From the NCBI GenBank assembly GCA_023459335.1, contig JAEWUO010000013.1:1-64000 (forward strand): a stretch of 64,000 nucleotides of DNA. The letters run 5' to 3'. The position numbers and the translations under genes are program-made. This stretch comes from Bacillota bacterium (GTDB taxonomy: Bacteria; Bacillota; Clostridia; Christensenellales; CAG-138). The notes beneath the pieces were generated by a model that was given only the letters and a program-made list of their open reading frames with translations, searched no databases and was not told the origin of the DNA. Shown in pieces: positions 1 to 7,916 of the stretch; position 1 is the stretch's first letter, and every line of letters begins with the position of its first letter.

Positions 1-42
1 AATAGATTCAGATACTTCACTCGAATGGAGGGAACCAGTTAT

Positions 43-1536
43 TTGAGTATATTGACACACAAGCTTAAAGAGGTCTCGTTAGCAGTTCTTCCTATCACCG
101 TGCTAGTCTTGCTGATAAACTTCGCAATTACACCACTGGGATTTTCATTATTAGCTCGATTCATGATCGGTGCAATTCTGGTAATTATTGGGTTGGCTGT
201 TTTTCTGTTCGGAATCGATATTGGCATAACACCGATAGGAATCCAAATGGGATCGTCTCTCATAAAAACGAAAAAATTATGGGTAATAACCCTTGTAAGT
301 TTCGTGGCAGCGCTGTTTATTTGTGTCGCCGAACCTGACCTGCATATCCTTGCAGGTCAGGTGAATGAAGTAACCTCTGGATTGATATCCAAGACGAGCC
401 TCGTAATTGTTGTATCTGCCGGTATAGCAGTATTGTTCTCTTGCGGATTATTTCGGATCATAAGGAACATACCTCTATATCTCATGTTAACCGCATTGTA
501 TGGCATTGTTTTTGTATTATCTTTGTTTACACCTCATGAATTCATTGGTATTGCGTTTGACGCTTCAGGCGCAACAACCGGCGCACTTACAGTGCCGTTT
601 ATTCTCGCTATGGCAATCGGTGTCTCGACGCTAAAAAAAGACAGTAAAATGTCAGAAAAAGATAGCTTCGGATTGGTAGCAATCACATCTGTTGGCGCAA
701 TCATTTCCGTTCTTGTGATGGGTATGATTCAAGGGAAGCCACCAATGCATGCACTTGTTACTAATGTTGCTTCTGACTCAGAGTCAATATTGCAGCCATT
801 TTTTCATAAACTTCCGATTGTTGCATTAGAATCATTGCTTGCGCTGCTTCCTTTGCTGGTCATTTATATTGCATCAAATTTCCTAATGTTTAAATTACCG
901 AAGCGAGCATTCGTTAAGATTTTGGTTGGCCTTCTTTACACATATATCGGGTTGGTGATTTTCATGACCGGTGTTAACGCAGGTTTTATGGACATCGGAA
1001 AGCTTATCGGCTATAAGGTTGCTTCATTGGAGAATAAAGCTGTCTTCATATTCACCGGTTTTTTATTAGGTTCCTTAACCATACTCGCAGAACCTGCCGT
1101 CCATATCCTCACGAAAAGTGTAGAGAAGGTGACGAGCGGATACATTAAACGCAAAGCCGTTTTAATTTCGTTATCCATCGGAATCGGTATAGCTGTGTCC
1201 CTCTCTGCGATCCGAATCCTTACCCCGGGAATGCAGCTTTGGCACGTTTTATTGCCTGGTTACTTGATATCAATTGGTTTGGCATATATCTCGCCAAAGA
1301 TTTTCGTGGGTATTGCTTTTGACTCGGGTGGAGTTGCATCCGGGCCAATGACAGCTACTTTTATACTTGCTTTCACCCAAGGTGCTGCTGAGGCAGTCGA
1401 AACAGCCAGCGTCTTAACTGATGGCTTCGGCATGATTGCTATGGTTGCTTTGTTGCCATTGATCGCACTACAAATCCTTGGTATCATTTATAAAACGAAA
1501 TCAAAAAAGGGAGGGCTCAAAGATGCAACAAAGTAA
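43..1536 (+). CDS. DUF1538 family membrane protein, internally duplicated
   Basis: Predicted polytopic membrane protein of about 497 residues, function unknown. It is two copies of one unit: AEPDLHIL then GIAFDASGATTGALTVPFILA-like in the first half recur as AEPAVHIL then GIAFDSGGVASGP-TATFILA in the second. These semi-conserved polar motifs inside hydrophobic stretches suggest an inverted or tandem-repeat transporter or channel; that is inference. An ATG lies at 25, but GGAGGG at 27-32 sits inside that start and is 10 nt before an in-frame TTG at 43, so TTG 43 is the more likely start. The stop overlaps the start of the next gene by 14 nt, so the two are translationally coupled. Composition is AT-richer than the rest of the window. 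Confidence 0.8.
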   Translation: MSILTHKLKEVSLAVLPITVLVLLINFAITPLGFSLLARFMIGAILVIIGLAVFLFGIDIGITPIGIQMGSSLIKTKKLWVITLVSFVAALFICVAEPDLHILAGQVNEVTSGLISKTSLVIVVSAGIAVLFSCGLFRIIRNIPLYLMLTALYGIVFVLSLFTPHEFIGIAFDASGATTGALTVPFILAMAIGVSTLKKDSKMSEKDSFGLVAITSVGAIISVLVMGMIQGKPPMHALVTNVASDSESILQPFFHKLPIVALESLLALLPLLVIYIASNFLMFKLPKRAFVKILVGLLYTYIGLVIFMTGVNAGFMDIGKLIGYKVASLENKAVFIFTGFLLGSLTILAEPAVHILTKSVEKVTSGYIKRKAVLISLSIGIGIAVSLSAIRILTPGMQLWHVLLPGYLISIGLAYISPKIFVGIAFDSGGVASGPMTATFILAFTQGAAEAVETASVLTDGFGMIAMVALLPLIALQILGIIYKTKSKKGGLKDATK

Positions 1537-2203
1537 CCGAGATAGCAGCTTACTCGAGCTCTTGACTATAATAGTCAACAATGGCGTTGGAACAAAAATA
1601 CTGCGAGCTGCAAGAAAATGCGGAGTTTGTGGAGGTACAGTTTTACTAGGAAGAGGAACAGTGGAAAACAGTTTCCTTAAATTAATCGAACTGTATGAAG
1701 AAGAAAAAGAAATTGTTCTAATTGTTGCAGGCAAATCAGCCGCATTTAATCTGCTCGAATACCTTGATAAGGAATTTAACTTCAGTAGACCGCACCACGG
1801 CATAGCCTTTTGTACACCAGTAAAAACCGTGGTTGGAAGCAAGGGCTGTAAGACTGATATTCATGATGAAAGCGAAGGTGCAAAGTCAATCATGTATAAT
1901 GCAATCTATGTTATTGTTGAAAAAGGAAAAGCGGAGGCCGTTATCGATGCGGCGACAGCAGTCGGCGCTACGGGCGGAACCATAATGAACGCAAGAGGTT
2001 CGGGTATTCATGAAACGAGCAAGCTTTTCTCCATGGAAATCGAACCGGAGAAAGAAGTCGTGCTGATCATTTCTGAAGTTGCCAAAACTGAAGAGATCAC
2101 AGCTTCAATAAACAACACTCTTAATCTGGATGAGCCGGGGAATGGCATTATGTTTGTACAGGAAGTATCTAAGGCCCTTGGTTTGAGGAGTGTACTAAGC
2201 TGA
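1523..2203 (+). CDS. Tandem PII-like signalling protein
   Basis: A 226-residue soluble protein that reads as two PII/PII-like domains in series, roughly residues 5-105 and 120-225. Each has a ferredoxin-like pattern: GVGTKILRAARKCGVCGGTVLLGRG in pieces in the first, and AVIDAATAVGATGGTIMNARGSG in pieces in the second, each followed by a strand such as KEIVLIVAG or KEVVLIISE and a closing HHGIAF or GNGIMF. PII proteins bind nucleotides and regulate transporters or enzymes. Coupling to the upstream DUF1538 gene suggests it regulates that membrane protein. Start: ATG 1523 after GGGAGGG at 1509-1515; a longer reading frame from 1478 has no SD. The ligand cannot be told from sequence. Confidence 0.78.
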   Translation: MQQSNRDSSLLELLTIIVNNGVGTKILRAARKCGVCGGTVLLGRGTVENSFLKLIELYEEEKEIVLIVAGKSAAFNLLEYLDKEFNFSRPHHGIAFCTPVKTVVGSKGCKTDIHDESEGAKSIMYNAIYVIVEKGKAEAVIDAATAVGATGGTIMNARGSGIHETSKLFSMEIEPEKEVVLIISEVAKTEEITASINNTLNLDEPGNGIMFVQEVSKALGLRSVLS

Positions 2204-2412
2204 CCAGTGATCTGATATCCGCTTGCCTTTAAGTGGTTGAAAGCCGTATTTGCTGCGACACGCTCCTGATTAAGATGTTGATGCTCTGATCATGCGAGCG
2301 GATAAGAATCTTAATTTAGCGAAACAAAAGCGCAATACCGTTTTTTAGACAGTAACATCATATTTATTATGACTTACACGAAAACAATACAATAAAAAGG
2401 AGAATAAAAGCA

Positions 2413-2727
2413 ATGGTTGAAGAGGTGTTTCAGCTATCAAGAGGCGATGAGAAAGCGATCGAGAGAGTGGTTCAAGATGAAAACATACATTACCTGCATA
2501 TGGTATTTCGGCAAAACGAAGGACTTCCGGAGCACTGTTCCAATTCAAATGTATATATGACTATCCTGCGGGGTCAACTATCAATTCAACTCAACGATCA
2601 GAATGTTCACATGTACGGCGCCGGGAGTCTCCTCAAGATTCCATATCAGACGAAAATGAATGTGAAGAATTTGCACACAGATACTTTGGAGCTCATCATC
2701 GTGAAAGCACCCGCCCCAACGAACTAA
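2413..2727 (+). CDS. Small cupin-domain protein
   Basis: 104-residue single-domain protein with a cupin-like pattern. Motif 1 is seen as PEHCSNSNVYMTILRG (His41), and motif 2 as GAGSLLKIPYQTKMNVKN (residues 69-86). Only one clear metal-ligand His remains in motif 1, so metal binding is uncertain. AAAAGGAG lies at a good distance before ATG 2413. It opens a short plus-strand series with a hemerythrin and a diiron flavoprotein, so a role in O2 or NO response (sensor or stress protein) is inferred from neighbours only. AT-rich like the neighbouring genes. Confidence 0.6.
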   Translation: MVEEVFQLSRGDEKAIERVVQDENIHYLHMVFRQNEGLPEHCSNSNVYMTILRGQLSIQLNDQNVHMYGAGSLLKIPYQTKMNVKNLHTDTLELIIVKAPAPTN

Positions 2728-2768
2728 GGACGTCGGATGATAGCAGTAATAAACAAGGAGGTAACGGT

Positions 2769-3311
2769 ATGGGTAAAGCGACTCAAGATCTCCGGAATGA
2801 GCATGACGCTATTTTATTCGTTCTGCAAATTCTTGATAAAATGTTGCAATCGAAAGAAAAAAGCAGAGAAGCCATGCTGCAATACTATGGAGAGCTCGTT
2901 TACTTTCTCCAAATTTTCGCAGATAAATGCCATCACGGGAAAGAGGAACTCTATCTATTTCAAGAAATGGTTCGACTGGGTATCGCGAGCGAAGGAGGTC
3001 CTATAGGCGTCATGCTAGAAGAACATGTGCGCGGCATGGGATATATTGCGCATATGAGTAAAGCTCTTGAAGAAAACGATTTGATAGCGTTCCATGATGC
3101 TGCTGTGAAATATAGAGATCTATTACATCAACATATAGAAAAAGAAAACAACATTCTTTTTCGCATGGCTGATCAAATCATTGATGAAAAGGAACAGGAG
3201 GCTCTTTTTGAGCAGTTTGAGCAACACGAAGAATCCGTAATCGGACTTGGTGTTCATGAGAAGCTTCACTCCATGATTGATGTTTGGGCGGAAGCGTTCG
3301 GCGTCGAATAA
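2769..3311 (+). CDS. Hemerythrin-domain protein
   Basis: 180-residue four-helix cytoplasmic protein with hemerythrin-type diiron ligands: His12 (NEHDAI), His55/His56 with Glu59/60 (KCHHGKEE), His86 (LEEHVRGM), His122 and Glu126 (LLHQHIEKENNI). Such proteins bind O2 or NO, or sense or store iron. An AGGAGG SD lies before ATG 2769. The flavodiiron protein follows 18 nt after the stop, so the pair is probably co-transcribed; hemerythrin could hand O2 or NO to the reductase (inference). An overlapping shorter frame at 2737-3006 is a shadow. Confidence 0.85.
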   Translation: MGKATQDLRNEHDAILFVLQILDKMLQSKEKSREAMLQYYGELVYFLQIFADKCHHGKEELYLFQEMVRLGIASEGGPIGVMLEEHVRGMGYIAHMSKALEENDLIAFHDAAVKYRDLLHQHIEKENNILFRMADQIIDEKEQEALFEQFEQHEESVIGLGVHEKLHSMIDVWAEAFGVE

Positions 3312-3329
3312 ATAGAGGGGAAATGAAAA

Positions 3330-4517
3330 ATGAAAAAATCAGTGAAGAACAACGTAAATTGGGTAGGTGTTGTTGATTGGGAGCTTCAGAGATTCCATGG
3401 CGACGAGTATTCAACGCATCATGGATCGACCTATAATTCTTACTTGATTCAGGAAGAGAAAACCGTTCTGATCGACACGGTTTGGATGCCATTTGCCGAA
3501 GGGTTTGTTGAAAATCTTGCTAGAGAGAATGATCTGGATCAAATTGATGTTATCATTGCAAATCATGGCGAAGTCGACCATAGCGGTGCGTTGCCTGCGC
3601 TTATGAAACGTATTCCAAATACGCCTATCTATTGTACGGCAAACGCTGTTAAGTCGCTCAAAGGGCAATACCATCAGGACTGGGATTTTCATGTTGTTAA
3701 GACGGGGGATTCCATCGACATCGGAAATGGGAAGCAGCTAATATTTGTCGAAATGCCAATGCTGCATTGGCCGGACAGCATGGCGACCTATTTAACCAAG
3801 GATAATATCCTGTTTAGTAACGATGCATTCGGACAGCATTTGGCTACGGATAAGCCGTTTAATGATCAGGTCGATCAATGCGTTCTATTCAGTGAAGCGA
3901 TCAAATACTATGCGAATATTTTAACGCCGTTTAGCGCTATCTTGAGGAAGAAACTAAGTGAAGTGCTCGCTTTGAATCTGCCTATCGACATGATTGCGAC
4001 AAGCCATGGCGTAATCTGGAGAGATAATCCAATGCAAATTGTTGAAAAATATGCTCTGTGGGCAAATGATTATCAAGAGAATCAGATCACTATCCTATAT
4101 GACACCATGTGGAATGGAACAAAAGCCTTGGCGGAAGCGATAGCCGAAGGGATTTCGATGGAAGATCCTGATGTGATAGTGAAAGTCCATAACATTGCAA
4201 AAAGTGATGAAAACGACTTGATCACGGAGGTTTTCAGATCCAAGACGGTATTAATCGGATCGCCCACCGTGTCAAATAGCATTCTGCACTCTGTGGCAGG
4301 CTTCCTACATCTAGTTAAAGAGTTGAAATTCAAAGGCAAGAAAGCAGCCGCGTTTGGCTGTTATGGCTGGAGTGGCGAGTCTGTTAAGACATTAAACGAT
4401 ATGTTAGTATCTGCTGGTTTCGAAATTCTGAATGACGGATTCAAAGTCCAGTGGAACACGGATGCCGATACAAGAGTTGAGGCGGTTGCATTTGGTAGAT
4501 TGATAGCAAAAAGGTAA
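3330..4517 (+). CDS. Flavodiiron protein (A-type flavoprotein), O2/NO reductase
   Basis: 395-residue cytoplasmic enzyme with an N-terminal metallo-beta-lactamase-like diiron domain (1-245) and a C-terminal flavodoxin domain (about 253-393, FMN loop at DTMWNGT). Diiron ligands are all present: His79-x-Glu81-x-Asp83 (NHGEVDHSG), His146 (LHWPDS), Asp165 (NDAFGQH) and His226 (TSHGVIW), the same spacing as classical flavodiiron proteins. The family reduces O2 to water and/or NO to N2O using electrons from rubredoxin or a reductase. No rubredoxin domain is fused and none lies beside it. GAGGGGAAATG SD. Last gene of the AT-rich segment. Confidence 0.92.
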   Translation: MKKSVKNNVNWVGVVDWELQRFHGDEYSTHHGSTYNSYLIQEEKTVLIDTVWMPFAEGFVENLARENDLDQIDVIIANHGEVDHSGALPALMKRIPNTPIYCTANAVKSLKGQYHQDWDFHVVKTGDSIDIGNGKQLIFVEMPMLHWPDSMATYLTKDNILFSNDAFGQHLATDKPFNDQVDQCVLFSEAIKYYANILTPFSAILRKKLSEVLALNLPIDMIATSHGVIWRDNPMQIVEKYALWANDYQENQITILYDTMWNGTKALAEAIAEGISMEDPDVIVKVHNIAKSDENDLITEVFRSKTVLIGSPTVSNSILHSVAGFLHLVKELKFKGKKAAAFGCYGWSGESVKTLNDMLVSAGFEILNDGFKVQWNTDADTRVEAVAFGRLIAKR

Positions 4518-4771
4518 TGTAAGAGATAAAGCGGCTTTATCCGCAAGGGGATAGTTGCTTGCTTGACCAGACTAGGCTATACATGGCATTATAACTTCGA
4601 AGATAATTCCAACAATCAGAAGCCACCTGCAACAAAGGCTGACAAATAAGGCTAGAACTTTTGACAATCTCGAACGATTATTGACTATCGATCATCCCAA
4701 CAAACATCAAATAAACAACAGCTAGTAGGTTTGGGGGCCGTAATGTGACTAATAATGATTCTCAAGATATG
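4518..4771. other. AT-rich intergenic segment, no gene seen
   Basis: About 250 bases between the flavodiiron gene and the tRNA terminator. No frame with a convincing SD or coding pattern was found. A small hairpin (GCGG..CCGC near 4532-4543) follows the flavodiiron stop without a T-tract. Composition is still AT-rich, so the compositional boundary is at or just right of this stretch. Confidence 0.4.
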
Positions 4772-4801
4772 AAAAAACCGCCCTGTTTGGGCGGCTTTTT
4801 T
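4772..4801 (-). terminator. Intrinsic terminator of the tRNA-fMet gene
   Basis: CCGCCC (4778-4783) pairs with GGGCGG (4789-4794) across a 5-nt loop, flanked by A6 on the left and T6 on the right. It therefore works on both strands. It lies directly after the 3' CCA of the minus-strand tRNA. Confidence 0.85.
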
Positions 4802-4802
4802 C

Positions 4803-4878
<76 letters not shown>

Positions 4879-4904
4879 GCGGCGCCTTTCGACGTGCAAC
4901 AAAT

Positions 4905-4933
4905 AATATAGCACGCGCGGGACGTTTAGTCAA
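4905..4933 (-). promoter_or_regulatory. Promoter of tRNA-fMet
   Basis: On the minus strand TTGACT (4933-4928), a 17-bp spacer, then TATATT (4910-4905), about 27 bases upstream of the mature tRNA 5' end. A near-consensus housekeeping sigma promoter. Confidence 0.85.
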
Positions 4934-4985
4934 CCCCGGACGGGAAGATATACAATCGCCGAGAATGCGATTTCCTCGTTTCACT

Positions 4986-5014
4986 TTGACTATTTATATT
5001 TAGTTTGCTTAAGT
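4986..5014 (+). promoter_or_regulatory. Possible promoter for the msmX-type gene
   Basis: TTGACT (4986-4991), 17-bp spacer, TTAAGT (5009-5014). The -10 is imperfect. It would give a leader of about 230 bases before the ATPase gene. Confidence 0.4.
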
Positions 5015-5249
5015 GTTGCGCAGCCCGAGGATTTCTGCAATAATATAGGAAGCATTTCTCTGTATTCCTGCGCGCGGCGTTTACTCCACTTCTTATTCAC
5101 CGCGACGCTCAATAAAGGAGGGATACCCAATCCGCATGGCTTGCGGTGCGGCAGTGTGGAGACCTGCCGTAATGTGATCGTCGCATTTTTTACGGGCGGT
5201 CGCGAGTCGGGCGATGAGCGAATGCTGCGCCTGATGAAGCCGAAAGAAG
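5015..5249. other. Leader/intergenic stretch before the sugar ATPase gene
   Basis: No confident gene. AAAGGAGGG at 5114-5122 precedes an ATG at 5136 that opens only 12 codons before a TGA; the 13-base gap from the SD is long. No recognised riboswitch pattern. It may be a leader region or decayed coding sequence. Confidence 0.3.
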
Positions 5250-6368
5250 ATGGCAAACGTTTCACTCAAAAACATCAAGAAGGTCTACGAAAAGAACGTA
5301 GTGGCGGTGCAGGATTTCAATCTTGACATCGCGGACAAAGAGTTCGTCGTGCTTGTCGGGCCGTCCGGCTGCGGCAAATCGACCACTCTGCGCATGATCG
5401 CCGGCCTCGAGGAGATCACCGAAGGCGAACTCTACATCGGCGACCGGCTCGTCAACGACGTCGCGCCGAAAGACCGTGATATCGCGATGGTCTTCCAGAA
5501 CTACGCGCTCTACCCGCACATGACCGTGTATGAAAACATGGCGTTCGGTCTGAAGCTGCGCAAGGTTCCGAAAGCGGAGATCGACGAGAAGGTGAAGGAA
5601 GCGGCGGAAATCCTCGGCATCACCGAGTATCTGCAGAGGAAACCAAAGGCGCTTTCCGGCGGACAGCGGCAGCGCGTCGCCATCGGCCGCGCCATCGTAC
5701 GTCATCCCCAAGTGTTCCTGATGGACGAGCCGCTGAGCAACCTCGATGCCAAACTCAGAAACCAGATGCGCGCCGAGCTGATCAAGTTGCGTCTGGATGT
5801 CAACACCACGTTCGTTTACGTCACGCACGACCAGACGGAGGCTATGACGCTGGGCGATCGGATCGTCATCATGAAGGATGGATTCATCCAGCAGATCGGT
5901 ACGCCGCAGGATGTGTTCGACCATCCGGCAAACCTGTTTGTCGCGGGATTCATCGGCACGCCGCAGATGAACTTCTTCGATGCGGAACTCGTCGTAAACG
6001 GCGGAAAATATGCCGTGCGTCTTGACGAAGCGGTCATCGACCTGCCGGAGGCGACGCAGCGCGCGCTGAAAGATAAAGGCATTTCCGCGAAGAAGATCGT
6101 ACTCGGCATTCGTCCGGAGCACATCACGCTGACATCCGGCAAGTCCGCGAACACGATCAGCGCGAAGGTGGACGTGTCCGAAATGATGGGCAGCGAACTG
6201 TACGTTCACGTAACCGCGGTCGGCAAGGACTGCGTGCTCCGCATCGCGACGGTGGACCTGCCTGCGACGAATCGCTATGGCTTCAAGTTCGGCGAACAGC
6301 TGAACTTCACGTTCGACGGCGCTTTGTCGCACCTCTTCGATCCGGAGACGGGCGTGAATCTGCTGTAA
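5250..6368 (+). CDS. msmX: Sugar ABC importer ATPase, MsmX/UgpC type
   Basis: 372-residue cytoplasmic ATPase of the carbohydrate CUT1 class. Walker A GPSGCGKST (37-45), Q-loop VFQNYALYPHMTV, signature LSGGQRQR, Walker B VFLMDEPLSNLD, switch His in VTHDQTEAM, then a TOBE-type C-terminal domain (about 285-370). It stands alone with no permease or binding protein beside it and is closed by its own terminator. This is typical of MsmX/MsmK, which power several sugar importers elsewhere in the genome. Start ATG 5250 is preceded only by a weak GAAAGAAG SD. The first gene on the GC-rich side of the boundary. Confidence 0.88.
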   Translation: MANVSLKNIKKVYEKNVVAVQDFNLDIADKEFVVLVGPSGCGKSTTLRMIAGLEEITEGELYIGDRLVNDVAPKDRDIAMVFQNYALYPHMTVYENMAFGLKLRKVPKAEIDEKVKEAAEILGITEYLQRKPKALSGGQRQRVAIGRAIVRHPQVFLMDEPLSNLDAKLRNQMRAELIKLRLDVNTTFVYVTHDQTEAMTLGDRIVIMKDGFIQQIGTPQDVFDHPANLFVAGFIGTPQMNFFDAELVVNGGKYAVRLDEAVIDLPEATQRALKDKGISAKKIVLGIRPEHITLTSGKSANTISAKVDVSEMMGSELYVHVTAVGKDCVLRIATVDLPATNRYGFKFGEQLNFTFDGALSHLFDPETGVNLL

Positions 6369-6384
6369 GCAATATGGATTCTCG

Positions 6385-6415
6385 AGCGCTCCCGTGTATG
6401 CGGGGGCGCTTTTTG
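6385..6415 (+). terminator. Intrinsic terminator after the sugar ATPase gene
   Basis: AGCGCTCCC (6385-6393) pairs with GGGGGCGCT (6402-6410), one G-T pair, followed by TTTTTG. Confidence 0.85.
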
Positions 6416-6448
6416 ATATGAGAAATCGAAATCTGTGCGGTCTCCCGC

Positions 6449-6477
6449 TGGTCAAAAGCGTTATCTTTTGATAGAAT
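6449..6477 (+). promoter_or_regulatory. Possible yedF promoter with spacer inverted repeat
   Basis: TGGTCA (6449-6454), 17-bp spacer, TAGAAT (6472-6477). The spacer holds a perfect 6-bp inverted repeat, CAAAAG (6453-6458) and CTTTTG (6465-6470), which could be an operator. The -35 is weak. Confidence 0.4.
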
Positions 6478-6534
6478 AAAGATGCGAACAGAAACGGACC
6501 TCGAAAGAGGCGATCAAGAAAGGAACGAACGCGC

Positions 6535-7122
6535 ATGCAGATCGACGCAAGAAGCAAGGCCTGCCCGCAGCCCGTCATCATGGCGAAAAAGGAACTCGAC
6601 GGCGGATGCCGGGATCTGACCGTGCTGGTTGATAACCGAACCGCGGTGGAAAATCTCACCCGGCTTGGGAACTCTGCTGGGGTTTCCGTCACGGTCGGAG
6701 AAATCGAAGGCGGATTCGCCGTCCGCATGACGGGAGAAGCGAAACCGGTGGAAACGCCGGTGATCGCGTGCCCGGCGAGCGGCATGGGGTATGCGGTGTT
6801 CATCGGCAAGGATCATGTCGGCGCGGGCGATCATACGCTCGGTTACAACCTCATGAAGATGGCGCTGTATACGCTCGCGCAGGGCGACAGCATACCCGCT
6901 TACGTGCTCTTTATGAACGACGGCGTGAAACTGCCGGCCGGCGAGGAACCGCAGGTGATCGAGAGCATTCAGACTCTGACCGACAAAGGTTCGATCGTGC
7001 TCGTTTGCGGAACATGCCTCAATTTCTACAATCTGACGGAACGCCTTAAGATCGGAACGGTCAGCAATATGTACGACATCCTCAACGCGATGCAGCGCGC
7101 GGACAAGGTGATCTCGCTTTGA
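6535..7122 (+). CDS. yedF: YedF, sulfurtransferase-like selenium metabolism protein
   Basis: 195-residue cytoplasmic protein. Residues 1-70 form a TusA-like domain with the family CPxP motif (KACPQPVIMAKKEL, Cys10). Residues 75-195 match the C-terminal DsrE-like half of YedF (GYNLMKMALYTLAQ, VLFMNDGVKL, VCGTCLNFY). The family is linked by genome context to selenium use, possibly as a carrier of persulfide or selenide; the exact reaction is not established. The stop overlaps the TTG start of a DUF3343 gene by 4 nt. No selD, selA or selB gene lies in this window. Confidence 0.85.
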   Translation: MQIDARSKACPQPVIMAKKELDGGCRDLTVLVDNRTAVENLTRLGNSAGVSVTVGEIEGGFAVRMTGEAKPVETPVIACPASGMGYAVFIGKDHVGAGDHTLGYNLMKMALYTLAQGDSIPAYVLFMNDGVKLPAGEEPQVIESIQTLTDKGSIVLVCGTCLNFYNLTERLKIGTVSNMYDILNAMQRADKVISL

Positions 7123-7388
7123 CGCCGGAAGCGTTCTGGCTCTTTGTGTTCGATTCGACGCACGCGGCGATCGCTTCCCAGCGGCTGCTGTCGCGCTGCG
7201 ACGCCGTGCTGATGCCGACGCTGAGAAGCATCTCGGCAAGCTGCGGCATGTCGCTGCGCCTTGCGGACGACAAAATCGAGCAGGCGAAACAGTTGATGCG
7301 CGCCTCCCCGATCGATCCGATTCTCTATCGGCTTTACCGCGTGGAGCGGGAAGAGAAAGCAACGCGATGTACGCAGGCGCCGATATAG
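7119..7388 (+). CDS. DUF3343 family protein (putative Se/S carrier-like)
   Basis: 89-residue protein. FVFDSTHAAIASQRLLSRCDAVLMPTLRSISASCGMSLRL matches (in pieces) the short DUF3343 fold, with the SCGMSLR cysteine loop placed as in small thiol carriers. It starts with TTG at 7119, overlapping the yedF stop (TTGA), so translation is coupled. DUF3343 genes commonly sit beside yedF or cysteine desulfurase genes. The C-terminal 15 residues look unstructured. Confidence 0.75.
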   Translation: MTPEAFWLFVFDSTHAAIASQRLLSRCDAVLMPTLRSISASCGMSLRLADDKIEQAKQLMRASPIDPILYRLYRVEREEKATRCTQAPI

Positions 7389-7403
7389 ACCGAAAGTGAA
7401 AAG

Positions 7404-7428
7404 AACCGCCGCTGACGGCGGTTTTTTT
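7404..7428 (+). terminator. Intrinsic terminator after yedF-DUF3343
   Basis: ACCGCCG and CGGCGGT around a short loop, followed by seven T residues (7422-7428). Confidence 0.9.
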
Positions 7429-7511
7429 GCGTCATTCTTCATTGCGGAAGTATAGGTTTTTCTTTCGTGAGATACTGTAAAATTTTTATGTAAATATTTT
7501 TGTGAAATACC

Positions 7512-7546
7512 TTGACAGATGAGGTATAACACGTTAAGATATACCT
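7512..7546 (+). promoter_or_regulatory. padR promoter with overlapping operator
   Basis: TTGACA (7512-7517), 17-bp spacer, TAAGAT (7535-7540). A perfect 7-bp inverted repeat, AGGTATA (7522-7528) and TATACCT (7540-7546) with an 11-bp gap, covers the spacer, the -10 and the start region. This is a good candidate for autorepression by the PadR protein encoded next. Confidence 0.75.
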
Positions 7547-7568
7547 GCAAACGGAAAGGAGGTGCGCC

Positions 7569-7916
7569 ATGTCCGTTGCATCGGAACTCATCCGTGGGAA
7601 CACGGAAACGATCATCCTGGCGCAGTTGATGAAAGGCGATGGCTATGGGTACATGGTCAACAAAGCGATTTTAAACCTGACGGGGGGAAGGTTTGAGCTC
7701 AAGGAGGCGACGCTGTATACGGCGTTCCGGCGGCTCGAGGACGCGGGCTGCATCGTCTCGTACTGGGGGGACGAGACGACCGGCGCGCGGCGAAGATACT
7801 ATTCCATCACCGATCTGGGAAAAGAATCGTATCGGCTGCGAAAAAAGGAATGGGAAACCGCGGAAGCGGTGATTGACAAGTTATTGGCAGAAGGAGAAGA
7901 AGGGGTATCCAAATGA
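7569..7916 (+). CDS. PadR family transcriptional regulator
   Basis: 115-residue winged-helix protein: MKGDGYGYMVNKAI, FELKEATLYTAFRRLEDAGCI and GARRRYYSITDLGKE are the classic PadR N-terminal helices and wing. Strong SD AAAGGAGGT before ATG 7569. The stop overlaps the next gene's start by 4 nt. In Firmicutes this arrangement (PadR, then a membrane protein with an N-terminal permease-prefix domain, then a DUF4097 protein) is a common envelope-related module. Likely represses its own operon through the inverted repeat at 7522-7546. Confidence 0.9.
   Translation: MSVASELIRGNTETIILAQLMKGDGYGYMVNKAILNLTGGRFELKEATLYTAFRRLEDAGCIVSYWGDETTGARRRYYSITDLGKESYRLRKKEWETAEAVIDKLLAEGEEGVSK

Noticed and set aside
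5136..5174. 12-codon plus-strand frame after AAAGGAGGG
   Set aside because: SD to start distance is 13 bases and the peptide shows nothing recognisable; noted only as part of the leader.
5262..6809. 515-codon minus-strand frame over the sugar ATPase gene and yedF
   Set aside because: Antisense shadow of GC-rich coding sequence; the plus-strand product has full Walker motifs.
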